DNA of 64,000 nucleotides from Rhodanobacter sp. Soil772 (GTDB taxonomy: Bacteria; Pseudomonadota; Gammaproteobacteria; Xanthomonadales; Rhodanobacteraceae): positions 1,040,731-1,104,730 of the forward strand of contig NZ_LMSK01000002.1 in NCBI RefSeq assembly GCF_001428385.1, read 5' to 3'. The position numbers and the translations under genes are program-made. The notes below the pieces were generated by a model. It saw only the letters and a list, made by a program, of their open reading frames with translations. It was not told where the DNA came from and did no database searches. Each line of letters opens with the position of its first letter. Position 1 is the first letter of the stretch. Shown piece after piece: positions 1 through 11,050 of this stretch.

Positions 1-2136
<2,136 letters not shown>

Positions 2137-2168
2137 TTATGCAATCCTTGGGAGATGCAACCCTTCGA

Positions 2169-3248
2169 TTATAGCAGGCGCGCCAGCTCGCCTTGTTCCA
2201 CGTGGAACACGTGTGCGGGAAGCCCCTGCAGCGCCGCCGGCAGCTCGGTGCCGGTCAGCAGAACCTGGGCACGAGCCGCCATCAGCTGGGCCACTACGGC
2301 GGCTTGATGGGACTGGTCCAGTTCCGAGGCGAGGTCGTCCAGGCACACGATGGGCCATTCGCCGCGATGTTCGGCATACAGCTCGGCCTGAGCCAGCATG
2401 CAGGCCAGTGCGGTGAGTTTTTCCTGGCCACGCGACAGATGCTCGCGCAACGGAGCATGTTCGAACCCGACCGACCAGTCGGCGCGATGCGCACCCAGCG
2501 TGGTATGCCCGCGAGCCAGATCCCTGCCCCGCTGTTCGCGCAACTGCCGAGCCAGGTCGTGCTCCTCTGACCAGCCACGTCGATAACGCAGGTCGAGCGC
2601 GCCCAGTTCCGGCAGCAAGCCGGCAACGCTGGCCAGCAGCTTCGGACGTAGCAGGTCCAGATAGGCGCGTCGCTGCAGGTCGATCTGGTGGGCGGACTGC
2701 GCCAGCTCCGCCTCCCACGGCGCAAACAATGCATCAGTCGGTGCCGACGCAGAACGCAACAAGCTGTTGCGCTGTTTCAGCGCGCGTTGATAACGGCGCC
2801 AGCCGGACAGGAAATCGTGTTCCACGTGGAACACGCCCCAGTCCAGATAACGACGACGCTCTTCGGCCGCGCCCGCGATCAGTGCATGCGAACCAGGCTC
2901 GAAGCAGACCACGGCGCATTCGCGCACCAGTTGCCCGATCGCCACGTTCTCGCCGTCCACTTTTGCTTCCCAGCGCACTCCGTCCCGGCCCAGGCCAAGC
3001 CGGCAGACACGCTGATCGGCATGGCGCAGTTCGGCGAAGATCGATAGCTGCGGCGTGCCCCGCTGCAACAGCGCCTCTTTCGCGCCACTGCGGAACGAGC
3101 GTGCATGCGACAGCAGGAACACCGCCTCCAGCACGCTGGTCTTGCCGGCGCCGTTGGCACCCACGAAGACGTTGACCGCCGGGTCCAGCACCACACCGAC
3201 GTCGGTGAGGCAGCGCAGTCCGCGCATGCGCAGCTGTTCCAGCCTCAT
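2169..3248 (-). CDS. recF: DNA replication and repair protein RecF
   Basis: SMC/ABC-type ATPase that helps load RecA on gapped DNA with RecO and RecR. 359 residues. Walker A (GANGAGKT) is at about residues 30-37, the ABC signature LSRGQEKLTALAC lies in the C-terminal half, and Walker B (IVCLDDLASELD) follows. The frame extends upstream to 3320, but the start MRLEQLRMRGLRCL matches where RecF proteins begin, so 3248 is chosen. It lies between dnaN and gyrB on the same strand. Two perfect 16-bp parS palindromes are embedded in the coding sequence (2194-2209 and 2818-2833), so this gene also serves as a partition locus. Confidence 0.97.
   Translation of the reverse strand: MRLEQLRMRGLRCLTDVGVVLDPAVNVFVGANGAGKTSVLEAVFLLSHARSFRSGAKEALLQRGTPQLSIFAELRHADQRVCRLGLGRDGVRWEAKVDGENVAIGQLVRECAVVCFEPGSHALIAGAAEERRRYLDWGVFHVEHDFLSGWRRYQRALKQRNSLLRSASAPTDALFAPWEAELAQSAHQIDLQRRAYLDLLRPKLLASVAGLLPELGALDLRYRRGWSEEHDLARQLREQRGRDLARGHTTLGAHRADWSVGFEHAPLREHLSRGQEKLTALACMLAQAELYAEHRGEWPIVCLDDLASELDQSHQAAVVAQLMAARAQVLLTGTELPAALQGLPAHVFHVEQGELARLL
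2194..2209. promoter_or_regulatory. parS centromere site 1 (within recF)
   Basis: The sequence TGTTCCACGTGGAACA is a perfect 16-bp palindrome. It matches the chromosomal parS sites bound by ParB in Pseudomonas and relatives. It lies near the 3' end of recF, about 2.4 kb from the candidate oriC. The window encodes ParA and ParB at 58.7-60.4 kb. Binding is inferred from sequence identity. Confidence 0.88.
2818..2833. promoter_or_regulatory. parS centromere site 2 (within recF)
   Basis: A second exact copy of TGTTCCACGTGGAACA, 624 bp from the first and also inside recF. Two identical 16-mers this close together next to the origin are very unlikely by chance and fit a ParB nucleation cluster. 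Confidence 0.88.
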
Positions 3249-3271
3249 GCGCAGTGCGCCCACAAACAGGA

Positions 3272-3302
3272 ACGCCGGGGTCCCTGATGGGAATCCCGGC
3301 GT
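3272..3302 (-). terminator. Hairpin between dnaN and recF (possible attenuator)
   Basis: Outer arms ACGCCGGG (3272-3279) and CCCGGCGT (3295-3302) enclose an inner TCCC/GGGA stem with a TGAT loop. On the minus strand it falls after the dnaN stop and just before the recF start. The downstream T-run is weak, so it may reduce rather than stop transcription into recF. Confidence 0.4.
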
Positions 3303-3344
3303 CGCCTGTTCTTGCTGCACATGGCGAAGACCATGCGGTGGCCG

Positions 3345-4445
3345 TCAGAGCCGCAACGGCATGATCACGTGACGGGCATGCTCGTTGTCGTGTTCCTGCA
3401 CCAGGCAGCTGGACTGGGCATCGCGCAGGCTGAGCCGGGCCTGGTCGCCACGCAGGGCGGCCAGCGCATCGAGCAGGTAACCCACATTGAAACCGACCGC
3501 TAGGTCGGACACGTGGGTATCGGCCTCGACTTCCTCGACCGCCTCCTCCTGTTCCGGGTTGTGCGCCACGATGCGCAGCTTGCCCGGCGACAGTTCCAGC
3601 CGCACGCCGCGGTACTTCTCGTTCGACAGGATCGCGGCGCGCTGCAGGGCGCCACGCAGCACTTCGCGGTCCAGCGTGGCGGTCTTGTCGGCGCCGAGCG
3701 GGATCACCGCCTCGTAATCCGGGAAACGACCGTCGATCAGCTTGGAGGTGAACACCACGTCGCCGCGACGCACGCGCAGGTGGTTGCGACCGAATTCCAG
3801 CTCGACCTGCCCGTCGCCGGTTTCCAGCAGACCGATCAGCTCGTTGACGCCCTTGCGCGGAATGATGATCTGCCGGCGCGTGCTGACCGAGCTCTGCAAC
3901 TCGGTTTCCTTCATCGCCAGGCGGTGGCCGTCGGTGGCCACGCAGCGCAGGGTGTGTTCCTGCAGGTCCAGCAGCATGCCGTTGAGGTAGTAGCGCACGT
4001 CCTGGTTCGCCATCGCGAACGCGGTGCGTTCCATCAGGTCGCGCAGCACTTCTTCCGGCAGGCTGACCTTTTCCACCAGTTCGATCTCGTCGACCGTGGG
4101 GAATTCGCTGGCCGGCAGGGTCGTCAAGGTGAAGCGGCTGCGCCCGGCGTTCAGCGCCACGCGGTCGCCATTGAGCTTGAGGTCGATCCGCGCGCCGTCG
4201 GGCAGGGCCCGCACGATGTCGAACAGTTTGCGCGCGGGAATGGTGATCTCGCCGTCGACCAGCTTTTCCGCCTCGGTGGTGGCCACCATCTCCACCTCGA
4301 GGTCGGTGCCGGTCAGCGACAGCTTGCCGTCACCGACCTTGACCAGCAGGTTCGCCAGTACGGGCAGCGTCTGGCGACGTTCAACGACACCAACCACCTG
4401 CTGCAGCGGCTTGAGCAGCGCTTCTCGTTGGATGCTGAATTGCAT
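3345..4445 (-). CDS. dnaN: DNA polymerase III beta subunit (sliding clamp)
   Basis: Ring-shaped processivity clamp that tethers DNA polymerase III and other partners to DNA. 366 residues, the normal family length, starting MQFSIQREALLKPLQQVVGVVERRQ. It has the three-domain clamp layout and the usual C-terminal HVIMPLRL ending that forms part of the partner-binding pocket. It lies directly downstream of dnaA across the AT-rich putative origin (4446-4689) and upstream of recF, the classical order. Confidence 0.98.
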   Translation of the reverse strand: MQFSIQREALLKPLQQVVGVVERRQTLPVLANLLVKVGDGKLSLTGTDLEVEMVATTEAEKLVDGEITIPARKLFDIVRALPDGARIDLKLNGDRVALNAGRSRFTLTTLPASEFPTVDEIELVEKVSLPEEVLRDLMERTAFAMANQDVRYYLNGMLLDLQEHTLRCVATDGHRLAMKETELQSSVSTRRQIIIPRKGVNELIGLLETGDGQVELEFGRNHLRVRRGDVVFTSKLIDGRFPDYEAVIPLGADKTATLDREVLRGALQRAAILSNEKYRGVRLELSPGKLRIVAHNPEQEEAVEEVEADTHVSDLAVGFNVGYLLDALAALRGDQARLSLRDAQSSCLVQEHDNEHARHVIMPLRL

Positions 4446-4689
4446 GGCTGTGCTTCCCCTATACCTGCTGTTCTGTCTTTAAAAGAAGTTTAGTAGTGGT
4501 TGTTGGTGCTGTGGGTAACTTTTATATCTTGATTTTTGATTGAAAATCAATTGTTTGAGCGATTTTATGGCTGTGCTTGGAGCGCCTGCCTGACGGTGGA
4601 TGATATGTGGATAACTCAAAGCACGAATCCATCCACCCATTATCCACAGCTTGAGCCCCCGCTTATCCATAATCTTTACGCGTCGTCGC
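4446..4689. other. Candidate replication origin oriC (dnaN-dnaA intergenic region)
   Basis: A 244-bp gap, clearly AT-rich compared with its surroundings, especially about 4519-4570, which includes the inverted repeat TTGATTTT/AAAATCAA (4529-4536 and 4543-4550). Exact DnaA boxes are TGTGGATAA at 4606-4614 (reverse) and TTATCCACA at 4640-4648. One-mismatch boxes are TGTGGGTAA at 4510-4518 and TTATCCATA at 4663-4671. Box cluster plus AT-rich unwinding segment between dnaA and dnaN fits oriC as placed in Xanthomonas relatives. Origin function is inferred. Confidence 0.75.
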
Positions 4690-6021
4690 TCAACCGGTCA
4701 GGGTGCGAATCAGTTGTTCCCAATCCTGGCGCATGCGTGCGTCGGTCTCGACGAATTTCCGGATCGTCTTGCAGGCATGCATCACCGTGGTGTGGTCGCG
4801 CCCGCCGAACGCCTCGCCGATCTCCGGCAGGCTGTGCTCGGTCAGTTCCTTGGACAGCGTCATCGCGATCTGCCGCGGCCGCGCCAGCGAGCGCACGCGT
4901 CGCTTGGACAGCAGGTCCTGCAGGCGCACGTTGAAGTACTCGGCGGTGATCTTCTGGATGTTCGGGATGGTGATCGCCTGCGCATGCGTGGCCAGCAGGT
5001 CGCGCAGGGTTTCCTCGGCGAAGTCGGTGGTGATCGGCTTGCCGTAGAAGTTCGCCCGTGCCGCCAGCGTGTTCAGCGCACCCTCGAGGTCGCGTACGTT
5101 GGAGCGGATCCGCTTGGCCAGCAGCATCGCCACGTTCTCGTCGACCGCCACGCCCTTCTCGTGCGCCTTGGCCAGCAGGATCGCCGCCCGCGTCTCGAAA
5201 TCCGGCGGCTCAATCGCCACCGAGAGGCCCCAGCCCAGGCGCGATTTCAGCCGTGGCTCGAGCTTGTCCACTTCCTTCGGGTAGCGGTCGCAGGTCAGGA
5301 TGATCTGCTGCTTGGATTCGAACAACGCATTGAACGTATGGAAGAATTCTTCCTGCGTGGTGTCCTTGCCGGCAAAGAACTGGATGTCGTCGATGAGCAG
5401 CGCATCGACCGAGCGGAAGCGTTGCTTGAACTGGTCCATGCTCTTGGCGCGCAGGGCCTCGATCATCGAGCCGACGAACTGCTCCGAACGCAGGTACATC
5501 ACCTTGAAGTCCGGATTGCGCTCGCGCATCAGGTTGCCGGCAGCGTGCATCAGGTGGGTCTTGCCCAGGCCGGTGCCGCCGTACAGCAGCAGCGGGTTGT
5601 AGGCCCGGCCCGGGTTCGTTGCCACCTGCATCGCAGCGGCCTTGCCGAGCTGGTTCGATTTGCCCTCGACGAAGGTCTCGAAGGTGTAATGCGGGTCCAG
5701 GTTGTGGTTGAACGCGGGCGCAGGGGCCGCCGCCGCCGCCCGGGGCGTTGCCGCCGCTTTGGCGGGCGCCGCCGGCCGGACCGCGCTGGAGCCGACTTCC
5801 AGCCGCACCGGGCAGGGCTTGCCGCCAAGCTGCAGCAGCACCGCCTCGATCTGTTCCAGGTAGCGCCCGCGCACGGTGTCCAGGGTGTAGGAATTCGGCG
5901 CAAACAGCTGCAGGCCGTTGGCATCGTCGCGCGCCTGCAGCGGCATCAGCCAGGTGTGCAGGTCTTCGGCGCTCAAATCGCCTTCGAGGCGCTCAAGGCA
6001 GCGCCGCCACAGATCACTCAT
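4690..6021 (-). CDS. dnaA: Chromosomal replication initiator DnaA
   Basis: AAA+ initiator that binds DnaA boxes and opens oriC. 443 residues from [16 protein letters not shown]. Domain I is N-terminal, followed by an Ala/Pro-rich linker (domain II, about residues 90-120). The AAA+ core has Walker [10 protein letters not shown] and Walker B LLIDDIQF, and the C-terminal DNA-binding signature is [15 protein letters not shown]. The frame extends eight codons upstream, but the MSDLW start matches the family. The upstream gap (6022-6214) carries DnaA boxes, consistent with autoregulation. Confidence 0.98.
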   Translation of the reverse strand: MSDLWRRCLERLEGDLSAEDLHTWLMPLQARDDANGLQLFAPNSYTLDTVRGRYLEQIEAVLLQLGGKPCPVRLEVGSSAVRPAAPAKAAATPRAAAAAPAPAFNHNLDPHYTFETFVEGKSNQLGKAAAMQVATNPGRAYNPLLLYGGTGLGKTHLMHAAGNLMRERNPDFKVMYLRSEQFVGSMIEALRAKSMDQFKQRFRSVDALLIDDIQFFAGKDTTQEEFFHTFNALFESKQQIILTCDRYPKEVDKLEPRLKSRLGWGLSVAIEPPDFETRAAILLAKAHEKGVAVDENVAMLLAKRIRSNVRDLEGALNTLAARANFYGKPITTDFAEETLRDLLATHAQAITIPNIQKITAEYFNVRLQDLLSKRRVRSLARPRQIAMTLSKELTEHSLPEIGEAFGGRDHTTVMHACKTIRKFVETDARMRQDWEQLIRTLTG

Positions 6022-6106
6022 GAATAAAATCGACCACAGCTTCAAAGCGCTTGCGCGCGGGGTGATGGGTTAGTCTAGCAGCAGCCTCCACGCCCTCGCG
6101 GCGCAG

Positions 6107-6196
6107 ATATCCACATGGGTATCCACAGGGCGCCTTCCGGCGTCATTTGACAGCGGCGGCGAATACCCCACATACTTTCTGACCTTTTTATCCACA
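6107..6196. promoter_or_regulatory. DnaA boxes in the dnaA-rpmH divergent promoter region
   Basis: Between the divergent dnaA and rpmH genes lie one exact DnaA box, TTATCCACA (6188-6196), and two single-mismatch boxes, ATATCCACA (6107-6115) and GTATCCACA (6119-6127). All are in the same orientation. They could mediate DnaA autoregulation or act as a secondary origin element. Confidence 0.65.
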
Positions 6197-6214
6197 TTCC
6201 CTTCGGAGTAAGCC

Positions 6215-6349
6215 ATGAAGCGGACCTTCCAGCCCAGCAAGCTCAAGCGCGCTCGCACGCACGGTTTCCGTGCCCGTATGGCCACCGCCGACGGCCGCAA
6301 GATTCTCAACGCCCGTCGCGCCAAGGGCCGCAAGCGCCTGATCCCGTAA
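6215..6349 (+). CDS. rpmH: Ribosomal protein L34
   Basis: Small basic protein of the 50S ribosomal subunit. 44 residues, starting [18 protein letters not shown] and ending KGRKRLIP, which is the full canonical L34 sequence. A purine-rich ribosome site (CGGAGTAAG) precedes the ATG. It begins the plus-strand rpmH-rnpA-yidC-mnmE cluster and is divergent from dnaA, the usual arrangement. Confidence 0.97.
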   Translation: MKRTFQPSKLKRARTHGFRARMATADGRKILNARRAKGRKRLIP

Positions 6350-6378
6350 GTACCGATCAAGTATTGGGGACGAGCGTC

Positions 6379-6783
6379 ATGTCCACCGCCGGGCTGCCGC
6401 GCGAAGCGCGGTTACGTCGGCCGGGTGACTTCGCCGCCTTGCGGACAAGCAGCGGACGCGCAGGCGGCCGCTGTTTTCATATGCGCTATCGCGACAACGA
6501 CCTGGGCCATGCCCGGCTTGGCCTGGCGATTTCCAAGCGCGTCTCCAAGCGAGCGGTCGAGCGCAACCGGATCAAGCGGTTGCTGCGTGAGTCGTTCCGG
6601 CGCGTGCGCCACCAGCTGCCGGCGGTCGACATGATGGTGATGGCGCGCGAACAGGCCGCCGGCGTACCCGGGCCGCAACTGCTGGCCGAACTCGACGGCC
6701 TGTGGAAAAAACTGCTGGCCAGCCATGCCGAGACGTCGGGGCCATTGAAGCCCGCCGACGACACCACCACAATCGAGCGTTGA
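6379..6783 (+). CDS. rnpA: Ribonuclease P protein component
   Basis: Protein subunit of RNase P, which with the M1 RNA matures tRNA 5' ends. 134 residues from the ATG at 6379, which has a GGGGA ribosome site about 8 nt upstream; a TTG at 6364 is also in frame but less likely. The RNR motif region KRAVERNRIKRLLRESFR, which contacts RNA, is present. It follows rpmH by 29 nt. Only 64 nt separate it from yidC, so the small gene yidD that often lies here is absent. Confidence 0.95.
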   Translation: MSTAGLPREARLRRPGDFAALRTSSGRAGGRCFHMRYRDNDLGHARLGLAISKRVSKRAVERNRIKRLLRESFRRVRHQLPAVDMMVMAREQAAGVPGPQLLAELDGLWKKLLASHAETSGPLKPADDTTTIER

Positions 6784-6847
6784 CCTTTTTCCTTCCTGTC
6801 TCCGCGGCGTTGACACGTGTCGTGGCGTTACCCGGATCTGCTACGCG

Positions 6848-8581
6848 ATGAATCAAACGCGCACCTTCCTCATGTTCGCCCTGCTGGCCGTGGCCTACTT
6901 CCTGTTCCTGGCCTGGGAGAAGGATTACGCGCCACCGCCGCCGCAGGCCGCGGTGGCCAGCGCAGCGAGCGCGGCCACCCCGACAGCTGATGCCAGCGTG
7001 CCCGGCGCAATCCCGGTGGCCTCGGTGCCGGGTGCAGCCACGCCGACGATCACCACCACCGCCGGCCCTGCCGCGCCAGCGTCGGCGCAGCTGATCACCA
7101 TCGACACCGACGTGCTGAAGCTGAGCGTGGACACCCGCGGCGGCAGCCTGGTGCACGCCGACCTGCTGGCCTACCCGCAAGCGCCGCGCACGCACAAGGC
7201 GCCGAACCCGCCGCCGACCGTGCTGCTGGCCAACGACGACGCGCACTACTTCGTGGCCCAGAACGGCCTGGTCAGCAGCAGCGACAGCGCGCCGGCCGAC
7301 CAGCCGAACCACCTGGCGCTGTTCCACAGTGAGAAGACCACCTACGCGCTGGCCGACGGTCAGACCGAACTGAAGGTCGACCTCACCTGGCAGGACGCCG
7401 CCGGCCTCAAGGTCACCAAGACCTACAGCTTCAAGCGCGGCAGCTATGTGATCGGCGTGAGCCAGCGCATCGACAACGGCTCCACCACGCCATGGCAGGG
7501 CAACGCCTATCAGCAACTGCTGCGCGTCGAGCCGCCGAAGGCCAGCAACTGGCTGAAGAACTACACCGACCCGGAGACGCGCAGTTTCCAGGGTGCCGCC
7601 TGGTACACCGGCGAGAAGTTCGAGAAGCTGTCGTTCAAGGATTTCGCCGAACCGAAGGACCTGCTCAACGCCCCGATCAAAGGCGGCTGGGCGGCGATGC
7701 TGAAGCTGTACTTCTTCGCCGCGTGGATCCCGCCGACCGGCCAGACCGAGCAGTACGTCACCCAGACGATCAACCCGGACAGCGCGCATCCGCGCTACCT
7801 GATCCGCACGGTCGGCCCCGCGCTGAGCGTAGCGCCGGGGCAGAGCCTCACCAGCCAGTCGCGCCTGTACGTGGGCCCGAACCTGCAAGGCACGCTGGAC
7901 ACGATCGCGCCGGGACTGGACCTGACCATCGACTACGGCATGTTCAAGATCATCGCGGTGCCGATGCACTGGGTGCTGTCGCAGTTCCACGCGGTCTCCA
8001 AAAACTGGGGCGTGGCGATCATCCTGCTGGTGCTGCTGATCAAGGGCCTGAGCTGGAAGCTGACGGCGGTGCAGTACCGCTCCAGCGCGAAGATGCGCAA
8101 GCTCGCGCCGCGCATCCAGGCGTTGAAGGAGCGCTACGGCGACGACAAGCAAAAGATGCAGATGGCCACCATGGAGCTGTACAAGAAGGAGAAGGTCAAC
8201 CCGATGGGTGGCTGCCTGCCGGTATTGATCACCATGCCGGTGTTCTACGGCCTGTTCTTCGTGCTCGAGTACAGCCTGGAGCTGCGCCACGCGCCGTTCC
8301 TGTGGATCCCCGACCTCAGCGCACCCGATCCGCTCTACATCCTGCCGATCATCTACGCGATCGTGATGCTTGGCACGCAGTGGTTGAACCCGGTCGCCGC
8401 GGGCATGGACCCGACCCAGGCGAAGATGATGAAGGTGATGCCGCTGCTGTTCACCGTGATGTTCGCGTTCTTCCCGGCCGGCCTGTGCCTGTATTACGCG
8501 GTCAACGGCATCGTGGGCCTCGGCCAGCAGTGGTGGATCACCCACCACGTCGATCGCGAGGACGTGGTCAAGCCGGCCTGA
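6848..8581 (+). CDS. yidC: Membrane protein insertase YidC
   Basis: Inner-membrane insertase and chaperone that acts alone or with SecYEG. 577 residues. There is an N-terminal membrane anchor (residues about 5-20), then an Ala/Pro/Thr-rich linker and a large periplasmic beta domain. The conserved C-terminal core begins near GMFKIIAVPMHWVLSQFH and includes NWGVAIILLVLLIKG and the methionine-rich PTQAKMMKVMPLLFTVMFAF. Position after rnpA and before mnmE is canonical. Confidence 0.97.
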   Translation: MNQTRTFLMFALLAVAYFLFLAWEKDYAPPPPQAAVASAASAATPTADASVPGAIPVASVPGAATPTITTTAGPAAPASAQLITIDTDVLKLSVDTRGGSLVHADLLAYPQAPRTHKAPNPPPTVLLANDDAHYFVAQNGLVSSSDSAPADQPNHLALFHSEKTTYALADGQTELKVDLTWQDAAGLKVTKTYSFKRGSYVIGVSQRIDNGSTTPWQGNAYQQLLRVEPPKASNWLKNYTDPETRSFQGAAWYTGEKFEKLSFKDFAEPKDLLNAPIKGGWAAMLKLYFFAAWIPPTGQTEQYVTQTINPDSAHPRYLIRTVGPALSVAPGQSLTSQSRLYVGPNLQGTLDTIAPGLDLTIDYGMFKIIAVPMHWVLSQFHAVSKNWGVAIILLVLLIKGLSWKLTAVQYRSSAKMRKLAPRIQALKERYGDDKQKMQMATMELYKKEKVNPMGGCLPVLITMPVFYGLFFVLEYSLELRHAPFLWIPDLSAPDPLYILPIIYAIVMLGTQWLNPVAAGMDPTQAKMMKVMPLLFTVMFAFFPAGLCLYYAVNGIVGLGQQWWITHHVDREDVVKPA

Positions 8582-8658
8582 GCCCGAGCCGCCGCGTTTG
8601 CATCGTCAGCCGCGAGCGGGCAACCGTCGCGGCTGACTTCGTTTAGAGTCACCGCATC

Positions 8659-10005
8659 ATGACCGAGCACTCCAGCGACACCATCGCCGCCATCGCCAGC
8701 GCGCCCGGTGCCGCCGGCGTGGGCGTGCTGCGCGTATCCGGGCCGGCGGTGCCGGCGATCGCGCGGGCCCTGCTCGGCCGCCTGCCGCAACCTCGTTACG
8801 CCCACTTCGCCGCGTTCCGCGACGCCGCCGGCGGGCTGATCGATCGCGGCCTGCTGCTGCATTTCCCCGCTCCCGCCTCGTACACCGGCGAACACGTGCT
8901 TGAACTGCAAGGCCACGGCAGCGCCGTGCTGCTCGACGCGTTGCTGCACCGCTGCTGCGAACTCGGTGTCCGGCTGGCGCGGCCCGGCGAATTCACCGAG
9001 CGCGCGTTCTTGAACGGCAAGCTCGACCTGACCCAGGCCGAAGCCGTCGCCGACCTGATCGCGGCACGCTCGCAGGCCGGTGCGCGTGCCGCGCTGCAGT
9101 CGATGGAAGGCGTGTTCTCGCGCAGGGTCGAGGCGCTGCTGCAGGCGCTGATCGCCTTGCGTGTGCATATCGAGGCGGCGATCGACTTTCCCGAGGAAGA
9201 AATCGACTTCCTTGCCGACCCGGCGATCGCTGCTCAACTCGAAAGCCTGCGTGTCGAACTGGCTGAACTGCTGCGCGAGGCGCAACGAGGCCTGCGTTTG
9301 AACGACGGCCTCAAGGTGGCCATCGTGGGCCGCCCCAATGCCGGCAAGTCCAGCTTGCTCAACGCACTGGCCGGCAGCGATCGCGCCATCGTCACGCCGG
9401 TCGCCGGCACCACCCGCGACGTGTTGCGCGAAGCGCTCAGCCTCGACGGCATTGCGCTGGAACTGGCCGACACCGCCGGCCTGCGCGACACCGACGACGA
9501 AGTCGAACGCGAAGGCGTGCGCCGCGCTCACGGCGAACTGCAGCGCGCCGACGTGGCCCTGCTGGTCACCACTACCGCCGACTACGCCGCCGACCTGGCG
9601 TTCTTCGATGCCCTGCCCGCCGGCGTCGAGCGCGTGGTGCTGATCAACAAGATCGACCTCGACCAGATTCCCGCCCGCCACAACCAGTGCGAAGGCATGC
9701 ACTGGTTGTGGGCTTCGGCGAAAACCGGCGCCGGCCTCGACACCTTGCGCGAGCACCTCAAGCATCTCGCCGGTGCCGGCAGTGGCGAAGGCGCCTTCAG
9801 CGCCCGTCGACGCCACGTGCTGGCGCTGCAGCAGGTCGGCGCGCATCTCGATCGCACCGCCGCCATCCTCGCCGGCAGTCGCGCCGGCGAACTCGCCGCC
9901 GAGGAACTGCGCCAGGCTCAGCACGCGCTGGGCGAAATCACCGGCAGCTACAGCAGCGACGATCTGCTCGGGGCGATCTTCAGTTCGTTCTGTATTGGCA
10001 AGTGA
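8659..10005 (+). CDS. mnmE: tRNA uridine-5-carboxymethylaminomethyl GTPase MnmE
   Basis: GTPase that, with MnmG, installs the cmnm5 modification at wobble uridine 34 of tRNAs. 448 residues. It has an N-terminal tetrahydrofolate-binding domain (DTIAAIASAPGAAGVGVLR), a central G domain with G1 GRPNAGKSS and G3 DTAGLRD, and the C-terminal FCIGK tail carrying the conserved cysteine. Its partner mnmG is not in this window. The stop codon directly abuts the stop of the convergent ribokinase gene. Confidence 0.97.
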   Translation: MTEHSSDTIAAIASAPGAAGVGVLRVSGPAVPAIARALLGRLPQPRYAHFAAFRDAAGGLIDRGLLLHFPAPASYTGEHVLELQGHGSAVLLDALLHRCCELGVRLARPGEFTERAFLNGKLDLTQAEAVADLIAARSQAGARAALQSMEGVFSRRVEALLQALIALRVHIEAAIDFPEEEIDFLADPAIAAQLESLRVELAELLREAQRGLRLNDGLKVAIVGRPNAGKSSLLNALAGSDRAIVTPVAGTTRDVLREALSLDGIALELADTAGLRDTDDEVEREGVRRAHGELQRADVALLVTTTADYAADLAFFDALPAGVERVVLINKIDLDQIPARHNQCEGMHWLWASAKTGAGLDTLREHLKHLAGAGSGEGAFSARRRHVLALQQVGAHLDRTAAILAGSRAGELAAEELRQAQHALGEITGSYSSDDLLGAIFSSFCIGK

Positions 10006-10902
10006 TCAACCAGACTGCTGCGCGAGGAAAGCATCCACTTCATGCAGGCCCGGCATGCCGCCCTGCGCACCGAGCCGGGTGACCGACAGCGCGGCCGCGG
10101 CACAGGCCTTGCGTACGGCGTCGGCCAAGCCTTCGTGGAGGAACACGGCCAGCGCGGCGTTGAAGGTGTCGCCGGCGCCGGTGCTGTCGACCACCTCGAC
10201 GTTGAAGCCGGATTGGTGGATCGGCTCGCCTTGTTCGCGGTACCAGGCGCCGTCGCCGCCGCGGGTGAGCACGACCGGAGATGGCGCGCGTTGCATCAGG
10301 CTGCGGAAATCCTCATCCGGATCGGCGCCGAGCAGGATCGCCAGTTCGTGCTGGTTCGGGGTGACGTAGCGGGCGAGTTGCAACCAGTCGACCGGCAGCT
10401 TCTGCGCGGGGGCGGGGTTGAGGATCACCGGCACGCCGAGGCGGTGGCCCAGGCGCAGAGTGGCTTCGACGGTTTCCAGCGGGATTTCCATCTGCACCAG
10501 CACGGCGTCGGCGCGGGCGATCAGTGACTGCGCGTGTTCGACCTGTGCCGGGGTGACCCGTGCGTTGGCGGCGGGGACCACGATGATCTGGTTCTCGCCG
10601 CCGGCGACGGTGATCGAGGCGGTGCCGCTGGCGCTGTCGGCGAGTTGCGCGATGTGGCTGAGGTCGACCTTTTCGGCGGCCAGGCTCTCGCGCAGTTGCC
10701 GGCCGAACGCGTCGTCGCCGATGGCGCCGACCAGCGCCACTTCAGCACCGAGCCGAGCCGCGGCCACGGCCTGGTTGGCACCCTTGCCGCCGGGTACGGT
10801 GAGGAAACGTTCGCCCAGGATGGTCTCGCCGGGGCCGACGAAACGCGGCGCCTGGGTGACCAGATCCATGTTGATGCTGCCGACGACGACGATGCGTGTC
10901 AT
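10006..10902 (-). CDS. rbsK: Ribokinase (PfkB family)
   Basis: ATP-dependent sugar kinase, most like ribokinase (ribose to ribose 5-phosphate). 298 residues starting MTRIVVVGSINMDL. PfkB signatures are visible: the substrate loop PGGKGANQAVAAARLG near residue 40 and the catalytic DSTGAGDTFNAAL near residue 245, which contains the catalytic Asp and anion hole. The start at 10902 is chosen over an upstream in-frame ATG because the family begins with this beta strand. No ribose transporter is adjacent, so the exact sugar is inferred. Confidence 0.9.
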   Translation of the reverse strand: MTRIVVVGSINMDLVTQAPRFVGPGETILGERFLTVPGGKGANQAVAAARLGAEVALVGAIGDDAFGRQLRESLAAEKVDLSHIAQLADSASGTASITVAGGENQIIVVPAANARVTPAQVEHAQSLIARADAVLVQMEIPLETVEATLRLGHRLGVPVILNPAPAQKLPVDWLQLARYVTPNQHELAILLGADPDEDFRSLMQRAPSPVVLTRGGDGAWYREQGEPIHQSGFNVEVVDSTGAGDTFNAALAVFLHEGLADAVRKACAAAALSVTRLGAQGGMPGLHEVDAFLAQQSG

Positions 10903-10987
10903 CTGTTGTTCCCCGCCATGGCGCTGCTTCACGATGAACGTGAGAGCTTAACCGCTGACGCGATGGCGCTGGAATTGCGAGCGCAAA

Positions 10988-11042
10988 GAGCAACCCCTCA
11001 CCTGAAGGACTCCCTTCGGTCGCCCAGCCCCAGGGGAGGGCG
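10988..11042. repeat. Dispersed GC-rich intergenic repeat, copy 1
   Basis: Contains GAGCAACCCCTCACCTGAAG followed by GACTCCCTTCGGTCGCC and a CCCAGCCCCAGGGGAGGG end. The same core occurs inverted at 13777-13904 and in a degraded form at about 60528-60572. It lies between rbsK and the unknown gene at 11051. Confidence 0.75.
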
Positions 11043-11050
11043 CAGAGTTC

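Noticed and set aside
4479-4670. A 63-codon minus-strand frame in the dnaN-dnaA gap
   Set aside because: It runs through the AT-rich origin region and its DnaA boxes; no ribosome site or family match.
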